DNA from: Marinosulfonomonas sp.
GTDB taxonomy: Bacteria; Pseudomonadota; Alphaproteobacteria; Rhodobacterales; Rhodobacteraceae
Assembly: GCA_026984915.1 (NCBI GenBank)
Contig: JALSRG010000079.1
Location: 33,407-97,406 of the forward strand
DNA length: 64,000 nt
Direction of reading: 5' to 3'
The translations under genes and the position numbers were made by a program. This document shows positions 54,155-63,874 of this stretch, one piece after another. The notes beneath the pieces were generated by a model. That model was not told the origin of the DNA. It was given only the letters and a program-made list of their open reading frames with translations, and searched no databases. The number at the start of each line of letters is the position of its first letter. The stretch's first letter is position 1.

Positions 54155-54982
54155 ATGCAAAAAAGCCAGTTAGAAAGCGCCATTGAAGCGGCCTGGGAGG
54201 CCCGGGAAACGATCACGCCAGCCACAACCGGCGAGGTTCGGGAAGCCATTGAGGAAACCCTCAACGCATTGGATAGCGGTCAATTGCGTGTTGCGGAAAG
54301 GCTGGACAACGGCACCTGGCACGTCAATCAGTGGGCAAAGAAGGCCGTACTCCTCGGCTTTCGGCTGAAAGACATGGAGCTGCAATCCGGCGGCCCGCAA
54401 AATGGTGGCTGGTGGGATAAGGTCGACAGCAAATTCAAGGGATGGGGGGATAACCAGTGGCGTGCCGCAGGTTTTCGTGCGGTCCCGACGGCGGTTGTAC
54501 GCCACTCGGCCTATATTGCGCCGGGTGTTGTTTTAATGCCTTCCTTTGTAAATCTGGGTGCGAATATTGGCGAAGGCACCATGGTCGATACATGGGCAAC
54601 TGTCGGCAGTTGTGCCCAGATCGGTAAAAATGTGCATTTGTCTGGTGGCGTAGGGATAGGTGGCGTCCTCGAACCAATGCAGGCCGGACCGACAATCATT
54701 GAAGACAACTGTTTCATTGGCGCGCGAAGCGAGGTCGTCGAGGGCTGCATCATCCGTGAAGGTTCTGTCCTGGGAATGGGGGTATTCATTGGCCAATCGA
54801 CCAAGATCGTTGACCGTGAAACGGGTGAGGTGATGTACGGCGAGGTACCACCCTTTTCGGTCGTTGTGGCCGGAAACATGCCAACCAGGAACAATATCAG
54901 TCTCTATTGTGCCGTTATTGTTAAAAGGGTTGATGCCCGCACACGCTCCAAGACCGGCATTAACGAGTTGCTCCGTGACTGA
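54155..54982 (+). CDS. dapD: Tetrahydrodipicolinate N-succinyltransferase
   Basis: The 275-residue left-handed beta-helix enzyme transfers succinyl from succinyl-CoA to tetrahydrodipicolinate in lysine and meso-diaminopimelate synthesis. Typical segments are [60 protein letters not shown] and the C-terminal [17 protein letters not shown]. dapE lies 4 kb further on. It overlaps the next gene by 8 bases. Confidence 0.96.
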   Translation: MQKSQLESAIEAAWEARETITPATTGEVREAIEETLNALDSGQLRVAERLDNGTWHVNQWAKKAVLLGFRLKDMELQSGGPQNGGWWDKVDSKFKGWGDNQWRAAGFRAVPTAVVRHSAYIAPGVVLMPSFVNLGANIGEGTMVDTWATVGSCAQIGKNVHLSGGVGIGGVLEPMQAGPTIIEDNCFIGARSEVVEGCIIREGSVLGMGVFIGQSTKIVDRETGEVMYGEVPPFSVVVAGNMPTRNNISLYCAVIVKRVDARTRSKTGINELLRD

Positions 54983-55322
54983 TCAGAGCAAGCCAAAGCG
55001 AAAAGAAATATCGCGCCAGAAGGCATTTACCCTTTTGGTGCAGGTTGGCCGAAAGAGTGGTGACGGCCTGCCCAAGGGGGCAACCGGTGCTGCGCTGATG
55101 GTTTATGCCAGCGGAGTAGACGAAGCCGAAGCAGTACGCGAAACTGTCGCCGTCCTGAAACAGGCCGGGCTGGCCCCTCTGGATGTCACCGGCTATGGCA
55201 CCTTGGCGGAACGTGAAAAAGAAGGTCACGATATATCCGAAGATGAACGCGCCCTCATGCAGCGATCTGTAGACGAAAACGCCGTGATCATTGCGCAAAT
55301 GACTCCGTTCTTCGAGGACTGA
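54975..55322 (+). CDS. Conserved small protein downstream of dapD, unknown
   Basis: The 115-residue soluble protein begins at GTG 54975 inside the dapD end ([20 protein letters not shown]) and contains [20 protein letters not shown] and [20 protein letters not shown]. No known domain was recognised. Tight coupling to dapD and to the HAD gene (0-base gap) shows co-expression. A stress or regulatory role cannot be judged. Confidence 0.65.
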   Translation: MTDQSKPKRKEISRQKAFTLLVQVGRKSGDGLPKGATGAALMVYASGVDEAEAVRETVAVLKQAGLAPLDVTGYGTLAEREKEGHDISEDERALMQRSVDENAVIIAQMTPFFED

Positions 55323-55961
55323 ATGGCAACAGTTTTCCTTGATCTGGATGGAACGCTGGTTGACCCGAAACCCGGCATCACGCAGTCCGTCCAATACACA
55401 TTACAGCAACTGGGTTTGCCAACCCCGCATGCAGATGATCTGGAATGGGTTATTGGCCCGGCATTGGTCGAATCCTTTCGCAGCCTCGGAGCGAAAAATC
55501 CTGCAAAAGCGATGGAAATTTATCGTGCACGCTATTCGGATTTTGGCCTGTTTCAGGCTCGGCTCTACACTGGAATTTCAGGCGTGTTAGAGACACTTTT
55601 CAACCTGGATTGCCAACTATGCCTAGCCACCGCAAAACCGCATGTCTACGCGCGCAGGATCACCGCCCATTTCGGAGTTTCCCGTTTCCTGGAACACGAA
55701 TTCGGGCCGGAACTTGACGGAACCCGCAGCAACAAAGGCACCCTTCTGGTTCATGCACTCAACCGATTACAGGTTTTGCCGGAAAACAGCGTAATGGTGG
55801 GGGACCGCTGCTATGATGTAGATGCAGCAACGCAGGTCGGGATGCGCTCAATCGGCGTCCAATGGGGGTATGGAACACCGGAAGAACTGTCTGGCGCCAC
55901 CGTCGTTTGTCCCCACCCCAAAGCCTTGGTTCAGCAGATTAGAGACTTACTCGATATTTGA
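55323..55961 (+). CDS. HAD-family hydrolase (phosphoglycolate phosphatase-like)
   Basis: The 212-residue HAD has LDLDGTLVDPKPG (nucleophile Asp), the CLATAKPHVYARRI motif (Thr and Lys) and VMVGDRCYDVDAATQVGMRS. The small helical cap between residues 20 and 85 fits Gph/PPase-like subfamily I. It dephosphorylates a small phosphoester; substrate unknown. The stop overlaps the convergent channel-like gene by 15 bases. Confidence 0.87.
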   Translation: MATVFLDLDGTLVDPKPGITQSVQYTLQQLGLPTPHADDLEWVIGPALVESFRSLGAKNPAKAMEIYRARYSDFGLFQARLYTGISGVLETLFNLDCQLCLATAKPHVYARRITAHFGVSRFLEHEFGPELDGTRSNKGTLLVHALNRLQVLPENSVMVGDRCYDVDAATQVGMRSIGVQWGYGTPEELSGATVVCPHPKALVQQIRDLLDI

Positions 55962-57005
55962 GCCAAACCATTTTCGATAGATTTTGTCATAGGTTCCGTT
56001 TTCGCGCAGATTCAACAGGCTTCGGTTTACAGGTTCCGCCAAATTACTCCCGGTTGGCAACGCTATCCCATAGTTCTCACGGCGAAAGACAGAGCCGACA
56101 AGCTGCGCTGTATCCTTGCCTTTCGTATTTACATAGTAAGCCAGCACCGGCGCATCAAAAACAACGGCATCCAGCCTTCCCTTTTCAAAATCTGCCAGCA
56201 TGGCATCCAATGTTCCATAGCCCTTATACTTCAAATCCCGCAATTCCAGGTAGTTGGCAGCGGTCGATCCGGACGTGGTTCCTACCCGCTTACCGTAAAG
56301 ATCATTGATTGAATGCACAGATCCCTGGATAGCATTCACCGTGAGTGTTGCCGTAATCTTTGCCACGAAAACCGAGACCAGAAACAAGGACGAAACCACC
56401 AGGAAAACTGCAAAGAAGCGGCCAAAGCGTGATTGTGGAACCCGTTCTTCAAAACCGCCATTTACAACCAGATTCAGGGCCCACCAGAACGCGGGAAACA
56501 AGGCTTTTCTGGCGGGCTTGTTGAAGTACGGCTGCTTGCCGCGCTCAAAAAACCACATCAGCATACCGCCGCCGAAAAGCATTGCAAAAGCCAGAGCAAT
56601 CGCGATCAGCAAATCCTTCGAAAGGAGCGCCTGTAGCAGCGGAGACCCGGAAGAACCATCCGATGGAATCATGATTTGCAGGCCAGATTCAAAAATCGGT
56701 TGTGTAAAATCCAACCGCATTTCGCGCTCTGACGTAATCGAGATATTGGCAACCGCGGCATCGACTTTTCCCGCGGCAACCGCATCAAGCATTTGCCCGA
56801 AATCAGCCATTAATTCTATTGATGTTTTCAGGCCCATATCTTTGGACAATGCGTTCCAAAGATCCGGAGCAAAGCCGACCAGCTTCCCATCTTGCTGCAT
56901 GGCAAACGGTGGGCGTTCCACCGTCACAATACGCAGTTCCTGCGCTGCGGCAATTCCGGAAAGAAAACAAAGGGCAATCCCCCAAAGGAGAGAAAAATTT
57001 CGCAT
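55947..57005 (-). CDS. Prokaryotic ionotropic glutamate receptor-like protein (binding domain plus pore)
   Basis: The 352-residue protein has a signal peptide (cut near IAAA-QE), the first half of a family 3 solute-binding domain (ELRIVTVERPPFAMQQDGKL, residues 23-125), a membrane helix (LLIAIALAFAMLFGGGMLMW), a re-entrant pore region (FPAFWWALNLVVNGGFEERV), a second helix (FAVFLVVSSLFLVSVFVAKI) and the second lobe ending YDKIYRKWFG. This is the S1-M1-P-M2-S2 plan of GluR0-like channels. The pore has no TVGYG potassium filter: the equivalent reads NLVVNGGFEERVP. A ligand-gated channel of changed selectivity or a sensor is possible. Confidence 0.85.
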   Translation of the reverse strand: MRNFSLLWGIALCFLSGIAAAQELRIVTVERPPFAMQQDGKLVGFAPDLWNALSKDMGLKTSIELMADFGQMLDAVAAGKVDAAVANISITSEREMRLDFTQPIFESGLQIMIPSDGSSGSPLLQALLSKDLLIAIALAFAMLFGGGMLMWFFERGKQPYFNKPARKALFPAFWWALNLVVNGGFEERVPQSRFGRFFAVFLVVSSLFLVSVFVAKITATLTVNAIQGSVHSINDLYGKRVGTTSGSTAANYLELRDLKYKGYGTLDAMLADFEKGRLDAVVFDAPVLAYYVNTKGKDTAQLVGSVFRRENYGIALPTGSNLAEPVNRSLLNLRENGTYDKIYRKWFGSNIE

Positions 57006-57139
57006 GTCATCCCCATGTCCAGCGAAAACAGATTCGCGCCTCAATTGTTCTTACGCCACCCTTTCATGGGACCGCAACAGGTTGAAACCCTTCGGGCCAA
57101 AAAGTCACAGCAAGAAATTCTCCGCCTGTGCCAATCCAT

Positions 57140-58711
57140 TTACGCTGCATCAGCAGATCGGAGCACCCTGGTTTCATGTTTCCGTAGCGTCCTTCGAACG
57201 GCCGGGCTGTATCCCAGACCTGTTTCCAGATCGAGTTCAGGAAAAATGGTGCGGATTTCCTGAAGGATTTCGTTTTCAAAACTGTGCAATGTCTGCGGAC
57301 CGGGTAAAAAGCTCTCTGTCGCCAGGTCATTGGAAAAAACAACTTGATGGCGGTCAAACAGAATGTGGACATAATCGACAACGCCACCTTCCCTGATGCA
57401 AACATCCCGCCCGTCAACCAGATCCTTGGCCGCAATCAATACCTCACCCTCTCCGAACAACAATTCGGCATAGCTGTTGCTGACCAGAACGCGGTGCTGC
57501 GGAGAAACCCATATGTCTCTGTGCCTGCCAAAAACGCCCCTGGAAATGTGAACCGGGGCGAAATTTCCAAATGCGGAAACACTCTTGCGGCCAATCCAGC
57601 GTACGGGTTGTGGCCCGTCGTCATAGGTGATGACCAAGTCTCCCGGAACGAGCTGTTCAACTGGTTTTTCCCCATCAGGCGTCCGGATCATCGTCCCGGC
57701 AACAAAACATGGAATGGTGTTGACGGTGACAAAGCCAACGTCCGTTAGCCCGGTGCTGCTCTCTATGCCATAGGTAAAACTTACCTCTTCTATATCTGCA
57801 TCCGTGGAAACGGTGAACGTTCCGTCGGCATTCAGTGTTACCATCTGCCCGGTTGCAAGCGTTACGGTGTCGCCGGCTACAACCGCCTGACCGTTGATAT
57901 GGGTAACAGTAATGGCCCCGCCAGTAGAGTTGATGTCATTGGCCAGAACATCCAGATCGTGTGTGCCGTTCTGCACCAGATCAATATGATCCGTCAGGGC
58001 AACCAAGGTAGTTTGAACGCTGTCCCCTGCGATCAAAAGGTTTGAATCATAGAGTGAATCCGCAACATCAGCGATTCCAATACGCAATGAATTCACCGTG
58101 CCAACCGTAACCGGAATGGTCATTGTCAATGTGATCGTATACCCGTCCATCTCTGTATTCACCTGATCGGCTGTATTGTCGTTGAACAGGTTAATATTGC
58201 TGGAGGGGTTGATATTGTTCACACTGGCGATACCAGAGCCTGCTTCCAGAGGAACTTCTGTTCCGTTGATCCAGACGCCGATTGAATCTGTGTATTGCGA
58301 GAAAAACTCGGGGTATTCTTCGCTCGACAATACAAACTGCATTGTCAGCGTATCCCCGGTTGGTATGAAATCGACATCAAGGATGGATGCGTCATGGGTA
58401 TCCCGGCCAACCAGTGCATTGAATGCGGGGTCATTGTCGACCCCGGAAGTGTTGGTCGTTGTATTGGTACGATGGTTTGCGTCGCCAAAGGAATTTGTAA
58501 AATCTCGCGCTTTGCCCGTTGACAGAATGACGCCTGTATCACCCGGCGTCACCTCTGGTGATATTGCATCACCGTTGCTGTAAATGCCCGATGAACGGTT
58601 GTCGCCGGTATAGCTGGCATTGACGACGGTAACGCCGTCGCCAAATATTGCCTGCGCCATTTGTAGCGCAGACGCTCCCGTATTGATAGGAAGCTCGGAA
58701 GCTGCAACCAT
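57140..58711 (-). CDS. Secreted Hint-domain (Hedgehog/intein) protein with choice-of-anchor L domain
   Basis: The 523-residue protein has an N-terminal choice-of-anchor-like region (ALQMAQAIFGDGVTVVNASY, SSEEYPEFFSQYTDSIGVWI), a cadherin/Ig-like segment (about 230-325, DLDVLANDINSTGGAITVTH) and a Hint_2 domain from CFVAGTMIRTPDGEKPVEQL through VSPQHRVLV. The Cys after TIP and the His in PQHR are the self-cleavage residues. No classical signal peptide is visible, so type I secretion is likely. Such proteins are common in Rhodobacteraceae, function unclear. Start ATG 58711 has only a weak Shine-Dalgarno. Confidence 0.83.
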   Translation of the reverse strand: MVAASELPINTGASALQMAQAIFGDGVTVVNASYTGDNRSSGIYSNGDAISPEVTPGDTGVILSTGKARDFTNSFGDANHRTNTTTNTSGVDNDPAFNALVGRDTHDASILDVDFIPTGDTLTMQFVLSSEEYPEFFSQYTDSIGVWINGTEVPLEAGSGIASVNNINPSSNINLFNDNTADQVNTEMDGYTITLTMTIPVTVGTVNSLRIGIADVADSLYDSNLLIAGDSVQTTLVALTDHIDLVQNGTHDLDVLANDINSTGGAITVTHINGQAVVAGDTVTLATGQMVTLNADGTFTVSTDADIEEVSFTYGIESSTGLTDVGFVTVNTIPCFVAGTMIRTPDGEKPVEQLVPGDLVITYDDGPQPVRWIGRKSVSAFGNFAPVHISRGVFGRHRDIWVSPQHRVLVSNSYAELLFGEGEVLIAAKDLVDGRDVCIREGGVVDYVHILFDRHQVVFSNDLATESFLPGPQTLHSFENEILQEIRTIFPELDLETGLGYSPAVRRTLRKHETRVLRSADAA

Positions 58712-59008
58712 GCCTGCCCACTCATCTTTGGAGGCATGGCAAACGCACGCAAAAAACTGCGCTCAAGAACATTTCCGAACCAACGGACCTGTTGTGTACT
58801 ATTTACTGCTCGCTCGGGCCTTTGCGGCCCTTTGCCCTGCCTCGGGTCTGTATTATTTGTAACAATCATACAAACTTTGACGATTATGTTAACTATTTTT
58901 TTACCTTTGTAGTCCGAACCGCGTGATTTTTGTCACCTTTGGGTTGAGTGCAGGATTGCAGCCTATGAACCTAAGCGCTATCGCTGCTGCAACAAAGGAG
59001 ACATTGCC
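58712..59008. promoter_or_regulatory. Divergent intergenic region between Hint gene and dapE
   Basis: No gene seen. A small GGGCC-TTTGC-GGCCC hairpin lies near 58816-58830 in the Hint-gene leader. AT-rich DNA with TTGACG (58876-58881) and long T runs (58898-58905) could hold promoters for both sides, but no clear -10 is assigned. Confidence 0.4.
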
Positions 59009-60157
59009 GTGGGAACCCCCGTTGATCCAGTGAAACTAACTGCAAACCTCATTCGCTGCCCTTCAGTCACCCCCAATGAAGGGGGAGCCTTGCGCCTGAT
59101 GGAAAACCTGTTGTCTGACGCTGGCTTTGCCTGCACCCGTGTGGATCGCGGCAAGGTATCGAACCTGTTTGCCCGCTGGGGCAGGCAGGGCAACGGCAAA
59201 ACCTTCGGGTTCAACGGCCACACCGATGTGGTGCCTGTCGGGGACGAAGCCGCCTGGACCCGGGGGCCGTTCAGTGGCGACATTGTGGATGGTTGGCTCT
59301 GGGGGCGCGGCGCAACCGATATGAAATCCGGCGTGGCCGCCTTTGCCGCCGCCGCGATTGATTTCGTGCGAGACACACCGCCGGACGGGTCCATCGTGAT
59401 GGCGATCACCGGTGATGAGGAGGGCGACGCGGTGGACGGCACGGTGGCGCTGCTGGACTGGATGCAGGCGAACGGCGAGCGGATGGATGCCTGTCTGGTG
59501 GGCGAGCCGACCTGCCCAAACGTGATGGGCGAGATGATGAAGATCGGGCGGCGCGGTTCGATGACCGCCTATTTCACGGTGCGTGGCAAACAGGGCCATT
59601 CCGCCTATCCCCACCGCGCCAACAACCCGCTGCCGGCAATGGCACGGCTGATCGACCGGCTGGCGGGGTATGAACTGGATCAGGGGACAGATCATTTCGA
59701 TGCCTCGACGCTGGCCGTGACCACGATCGACACCGGCAATCCGGCCAACAACGTGATCCCTGCGGAAACCCGCGCGACGGTGAATATCCGCTTCAATGAT
59801 ACCCATAGCTCGGACAGCCTGACCGAATGGTTGCGGGCCGAGGCCGACAAGGTGGCAGCGGACTTCGGCGTGGAAATCGCGATGACGACGCAGGTGTCGG
59901 GCGAAAGTTTCATCACCCCGCCCGGTGATTTGTCCGATCTGGTGGCGGCGGCGGTTCAGGCCGAAACGGGGGTTACGCCCGAGCTGTCCACTTCGGGCGG
60001 CACGTCGGATGCGCGGTTTGTCAAAAACCACTGTCCGGTGGTCGAATTCGGGCTGGTCGGCAAGACCATGCATCAGGTGGATGAACGGGTCGAGGTGGCA
60101 CAGATCGAACAGTTGAAATCCATCTACATCCGGATTCTGCGTGACTATTTCGAGTAA
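59009..60157 (+). CDS. dapE: Succinyl-diaminopimelate desuccinylase
   Basis: The 382-residue M20 peptidase removes succinate from N-succinyl-LL-diaminopimelate. Metal and catalytic residues are in [32 protein letters not shown] and [12 protein letters not shown], with a dimerisation domain at about 180-290. The GTG at 59009 (GTGGGAACCCCC) after AAAGGAG is the start. The region is G+C-richer than its neighbours, yet the gene is a normal dapE. It overlaps the next gene by 17 bases. Confidence 0.95.
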   Translation: MGTPVDPVKLTANLIRCPSVTPNEGGALRLMENLLSDAGFACTRVDRGKVSNLFARWGRQGNGKTFGFNGHTDVVPVGDEAAWTRGPFSGDIVDGWLWGRGATDMKSGVAAFAAAAIDFVRDTPPDGSIVMAITGDEEGDAVDGTVALLDWMQANGERMDACLVGEPTCPNVMGEMMKIGRRGSMTAYFTVRGKQGHSAYPHRANNPLPAMARLIDRLAGYELDQGTDHFDASTLAVTTIDTGNPANNVIPAETRATVNIRFNDTHSSDSLTEWLRAEADKVAADFGVEIAMTTQVSGESFITPPGDLSDLVAAAVQAETGVTPELSTSGGTSDARFVKNHCPVVEFGLVGKTMHQVDERVEVAQIEQLKSIYIRILRDYFE

Positions 60158-60743
60158 ATATCTGTCGCGTCTGGTGGTGATGGTAAAAGAACCCCGTGCC
60201 GGACGGGTGAAAACACGGCTGGGGCGTGACATCGGCATGGTCCCCGCCGCATGGTGGTTTCGTCATTCGGTGCACCGCTTGTTGCGCAATGTGACTGACC
60301 CGCGCTGGGATCTTCTGCTGGCAGTTTCGCCAGATGCGGAAGGGCTGCGCAGCCGCGTCTGGCCCGCACATCTGCAACGCATCCCGCAGGGGCGCGGTGA
60401 TCTGGGGCAACGTATGGCCCGCCTGCTGGCCCTGCCGCAAAAGGGACCGGTAGTGGTTATCGGTGGTGATATTCCGGAGGTGCGGCGGCACCATATCGCC
60501 GATGCTTTTGCCAAATTGGGCAGGAACAGAGCCGTATTCGGCCCCGCCACCGATGGCGGTTATTGGCTGGTTGGCCTGAAACGCACCACCCCGCCGCCGC
60601 GCGAACTGTTCAAGGGTGTGCGCTGGTCCACCGAACACGCGCTGGCAGATACTCTGGCGACAATGCCCGGCTACGACCCTGCCTTTGTGGCTACCTTGCA
60701 GGATGTGGACACCACAAATGACCTGCCAAAGATTGCCCCATGA
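60141..60743 (+). CDS. DUF2064 / TIGR04282 glycosyltransferase-like protein
   Basis: The 200-residue protein has the nucleotidyltransferase-like motif [20 protein letters not shown], the [10 protein letters not shown] segment and [16 protein letters not shown], then [15 protein letters not shown]. The family includes ArsS-linked glycosyltransferases of arsenosugar synthesis, though no arsM/arsS is nearby. A GTG at 60141 within the dapE end is the start; ATG 60180 is an internal alternative. Confidence 0.85.
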   Translation: MTISSKYLSRLVVMVKEPRAGRVKTRLGRDIGMVPAAWWFRHSVHRLLRNVTDPRWDLLLAVSPDAEGLRSRVWPAHLQRIPQGRGDLGQRMARLLALPQKGPVVVIGGDIPEVRRHHIADAFAKLGRNRAVFGPATDGGYWLVGLKRTTPPPRELFKGVRWSTEHALADTLATMPGYDPAFVATLQDVDTTNDLPKIAP

Positions 60744-60774
60744 CGCCGTCGCTTGGCCGTGATAGTCACGCGAT

Positions 60775-63039
60775 ATGAAACGTATCCCTACAAAAGAGGA
60801 AATCCTGCAATGGATCTCCGAAAACCCGACCCAAACAAGCAAACGCGACATCGCCCGTGCCTTTGGCATCAAGGGGGCAGCGCGCATTGATCTCAAGCGC
60901 ATACTGAAAGAATTGGAGGCCAGCGGGCATCTGGAGAAGCGCCGCAAGAGTCTGCATGCCCCCGAAACCTTGCCACCGGTCAGTGTGTTGATCGTCGCTT
61001 CAACCACGCAGGATGGCGATCTTGTTGCCAAGCCCGTGGATTGGCATGGTGAAGATCCACACCCCAGAATCCGTTTGGTAGAACGCGATGGCCAGCCGGC
61101 ACTGGGCGAAGGCGATCGGATCCTGGCCCGCCTCACCCGCCTCAAGGGCGACAGTGAATTCCAGTATGAAGCACGCCTGATCCGCCGTATAGACCGCACA
61201 AAACGCAAGGTGCTTGGCATTTTCCGCAAGTTTTCAGAAGGCGGCCGCATTCTGCCGATCGAGAAGGGAAGCGACCGCGAATGGGTTGTGCCAACGCGCG
61301 AAACCGGTGATGCGCGCGATGGTGAACTGGTCGAAGCAGAACAGATCGGCCCACGGTCGCGCATGGGGCTGCCCGTGGCACGTATCGTGGCGCGGCTGGG
61401 TGATCCGACCGCACCCAAGGCAATTTCCCTGATTGCCATCCATGAACACGGTATTCCCGACGAATTTCCAGCTGATGTTCTGAAAGAGGCCGCGCACGCC
61501 AAACCTGCCCCGCTCAATGGGCGCGAGGATTTGCGCGCGCTGCCGCTTATCACCATTGATCCATCGGATGCGCGCGATCACGATGATGCCTGCTATGCCG
61601 AACCGGACACTGATCCCAAAAATCCTGGCGGCCATATCATATGGGTGGCAATTGCAGACGTTGCCTATTACGTGCGCCCGGATTCAGCAATTGACCGCGA
61701 AGCCTATCGACGCGGCAATTCCACCTATTTCCCGGATCGCGTTGTACCAATGTTGCCCGAACGGCTGTCCGCAGATCTGTGCAGCCTGCACGAAGGTGCC
61801 GAACGCCCTTGTATCAGCGTACGCATGGTAATTGATGCTGCGGGCAATCTGACTTCTCACCAGTTCTTTCGGGCAATGATGAAATCCCGGGCTTCGTTGC
61901 ATTACCAAGAAGTGCAGAACGCTATTGATGGGCAACCAAACAGTAAGACTTCGGCTTTGTTAGAGCCAGTTTTGCAACCCCTTTATGCCGCCTGGCACAC
62001 GGCCCTGAAAGCACGATCGCGCCGCCAGCCACTGGATCTCGATCTTCCGGAACGCAAGATCGTACTGGATAAGGATGGCAAAGTCGTATCCATCGAGTTT
62101 CGCGAAAGGCTTGACGCTCACCGCCTGATCGAAGAGTTCATGATACTGGCCAACGTTGCTGCTGCCGAGGATTTGAAGAAACATCACAGCCCTCTTCTTT
62201 ATCGTGTCCACGAAGAACCATCTCCGGAAAAACTGGAGGCTTTGCGTGAAATTGCGCAGGAATCGGGCCTGAACCTGGCCAAAGGCCAAGTGCTGCATAC
62301 CCGCCATCTGAATCGTCTGCTTTCCCAGGCCGAGGGCACAGAGAATGACGAACTGATCAATATTGCCACCCTTCGGTCAATGACCCAGGCCTATTACCAC
62401 CCGGAAAATTTCGGGCATTTCGGTTTGGCTCTGAAATCATACGCGCATTTCACGTCACCCATTCGGCGCTATGCCGATCTGATTGTGCACAGGGCCCTGA
62501 TCCAGGCCCATCACTGGGGCAAGGACGGACTGACACCCGGCATGATTGAACGCCTGCCGGAAATTGCACAGCATATTTCGGAAACCGAGCGCCGCTCGAT
62601 GGCTGCCGAGCGTGATACAACTGATCGCTATATGGCCGCTTATCTGTCAGACCGTATCGGCAGCGAATTTAAGGGCCGTATTGCAGGTGTGGCCCGCTTT
62701 GGCATTTTTGTAAAACTTGATGAGACCGGGGCCGACGGGCTTGTTCCGGTGCGTTCACTTGGGCATGAGTACTTTCGTTATGACCCGGATGAGCAATCCC
62801 TGACCGGAGAAGAGACCGGCCTGAAGCTCACGCTTGGTCAACGGGTGACGGTGCGTCTGGCCGAGGCTGTACCTCTCACCGGCGGGCTGGTTCTGGATCT
62901 GCTCGAAGTCGAGGGAAAACCGCTTCCCAAAGGGCGCAAATCAAAATACCGCAAAGGTGGGTCGCGCGAGCGTAAACCCGGCCGAACCCGCGCTAAAAAA
63001 GCTGCTGCAAAGAAAAAAGTGGCGCGCAAGCGTAAATAG
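60775..63039 (+). CDS. rnr: Ribonuclease R
   Basis: The 754-residue 3'-5' exoribonuclease has an N-terminal winged helix (TKEEILQWISENPTQTSKRD), cold-shock domains, the RNB catalytic domain with ITIDPSDARDHDDA (acidic metal ligands) and FTSPIRRYADLIVHRAL, an S1 domain (FKGRIAGVARFGIFVKLDET) and a lysine/arginine-rich tail after residue 720. It degrades structured RNA and acts in RNA quality control. It starts 31 bases after the DUF2064 gene. Confidence 0.97.
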   Translation: MKRIPTKEEILQWISENPTQTSKRDIARAFGIKGAARIDLKRILKELEASGHLEKRRKSLHAPETLPPVSVLIVASTTQDGDLVAKPVDWHGEDPHPRIRLVERDGQPALGEGDRILARLTRLKGDSEFQYEARLIRRIDRTKRKVLGIFRKFSEGGRILPIEKGSDREWVVPTRETGDARDGELVEAEQIGPRSRMGLPVARIVARLGDPTAPKAISLIAIHEHGIPDEFPADVLKEAAHAKPAPLNGREDLRALPLITIDPSDARDHDDACYAEPDTDPKNPGGHIIWVAIADVAYYVRPDSAIDREAYRRGNSTYFPDRVVPMLPERLSADLCSLHEGAERPCISVRMVIDAAGNLTSHQFFRAMMKSRASLHYQEVQNAIDGQPNSKTSALLEPVLQPLYAAWHTALKARSRRQPLDLDLPERKIVLDKDGKVVSIEFRERLDAHRLIEEFMILANVAAAEDLKKHHSPLLYRVHEEPSPEKLEALREIAQESGLNLAKGQVLHTRHLNRLLSQAEGTENDELINIATLRSMTQAYYHPENFGHFGLALKSYAHFTSPIRRYADLIVHRALIQAHHWGKDGLTPGMIERLPEIAQHISETERRSMAAERDTTDRYMAAYLSDRIGSEFKGRIAGVARFGIFVKLDETGADGLVPVRSLGHEYFRYDPDEQSLTGEETGLKLTLGQRVTVRLAEAVPLTGGLVLDLLEVEGKPLPKGRKSKYRKGGSRERKPGRTRAKKAAAKKKVARKRK

Positions 63040-63097
63040 AAACGGCCCTGCCAAAAGTGGCGGGCCCGCTTGCGCAATGATTTTGGATGACCCGGTA

Positions 63098-63874
63098 CTA
63101 ACAGACCTTCCTGCGGCGCCGAACGGCACCCAGCCCACCAAGACCAGCCAAGAGCAGGAACGCCGAAGCCGGAAGCGGGACCGGAGCAGGCAGCGCCGAA
63201 AGGCTGTAATCAATGAAAAGCGACACCCGCAGATTATCAAACCGGCCGTTGTTGACGGACAGATTGTAACCAATGATCCAATCATCAGTCAGGTCCGACA
63301 GATCAAGGGCACTCAGTACGGATATATCCGAGATGCTGCCGTAAGAATGGCCCGTATTACGGAGCGTTCGTGAAGTCGGTGTCGCACTATTGGTGTAGGT
63401 CGAGCTTGCCAATGTGCTATCAGTCAGATGTGTAGACCCGAAAGAAACACTGGCGGAATCCACAGTGTGATCGCCGTCTGTTATGCGGAATTCAGTACCA
63501 TAAACAGGCGTGCTTACGGGATGAGAGGTATCATGCCAGCAGCTAAGGGCATTGAAAGGGCCGCAAGATGTGTAATAGCCGCTATAAACCATATGTGTTT
63601 CATAATAGGCAAGATAGGTTGATGTCGTCGTATGGTTCCCACTCGTATCCAGCGAAGAATAGCCCGTAAGACGAACACTCGCAGAATTGATCTGCACGGC
63701 GTTCCCTGAAGAGGCCTGAAAATCCACAAAGCTGTTGAGATCAAAAGAACCGTGGCGGGTCGAAGGCCCAACCATCGGAATCGCAGGATTGTAGAAATCA
63801 TCAAATGTATAACTGGCTGCGTTTGCTGCTCCACAAATCATTACAGATGTTGTGAGTATTACAGATCTGAGCAT
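63098..63874 (-). CDS. VPLPA-CTERM surface/secreted protein
   Basis: The 258-residue protein has a signal peptide (cut near AANA-AS), a serine/threonine-rich body without known enzymatic motif and a C-terminal sorting signal: PVPLPASAFLLLAGLGGLG and then a basic RRRRK end. This is the rhodobacterial VPLPA variant of the PEP-CTERM system, processed by an exosortase. Exported and anchored or released; specific role unknown. The 126 bases beyond it to the window end hold no gene. Confidence 0.86.
   Translation of the reverse strand: MLRSVILTTSVMICGAANAASYTFDDFYNPAIPMVGPSTRHGSFDLNSFVDFQASSGNAVQINSASVRLTGYSSLDTSGNHTTTSTYLAYYETHMVYSGYYTSCGPFNALSCWHDTSHPVSTPVYGTEFRITDGDHTVDSASVSFGSTHLTDSTLASSTYTNSATPTSRTLRNTGHSYGSISDISVLSALDLSDLTDDWIIGYNLSVNNGRFDNLRVSLFIDYSLSALPAPVPLPASAFLLLAGLGGLGAVRRRRKVC

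Noticed and set aside
59063..60238. Minus-strand frame of 391 codons opposite dapE
   Set aside because: dapE has all catalytic motifs; the antisense product is rich in His, Arg and Gly and shows no domain.
60021..61556. Long minus-strand reading frame (511 codons) across dapE, the DUF2064 gene and the start of rnr
   Set aside because: It is antisense to three well-supported genes, arginine- and serine-rich and without any family motif; a composition effect.
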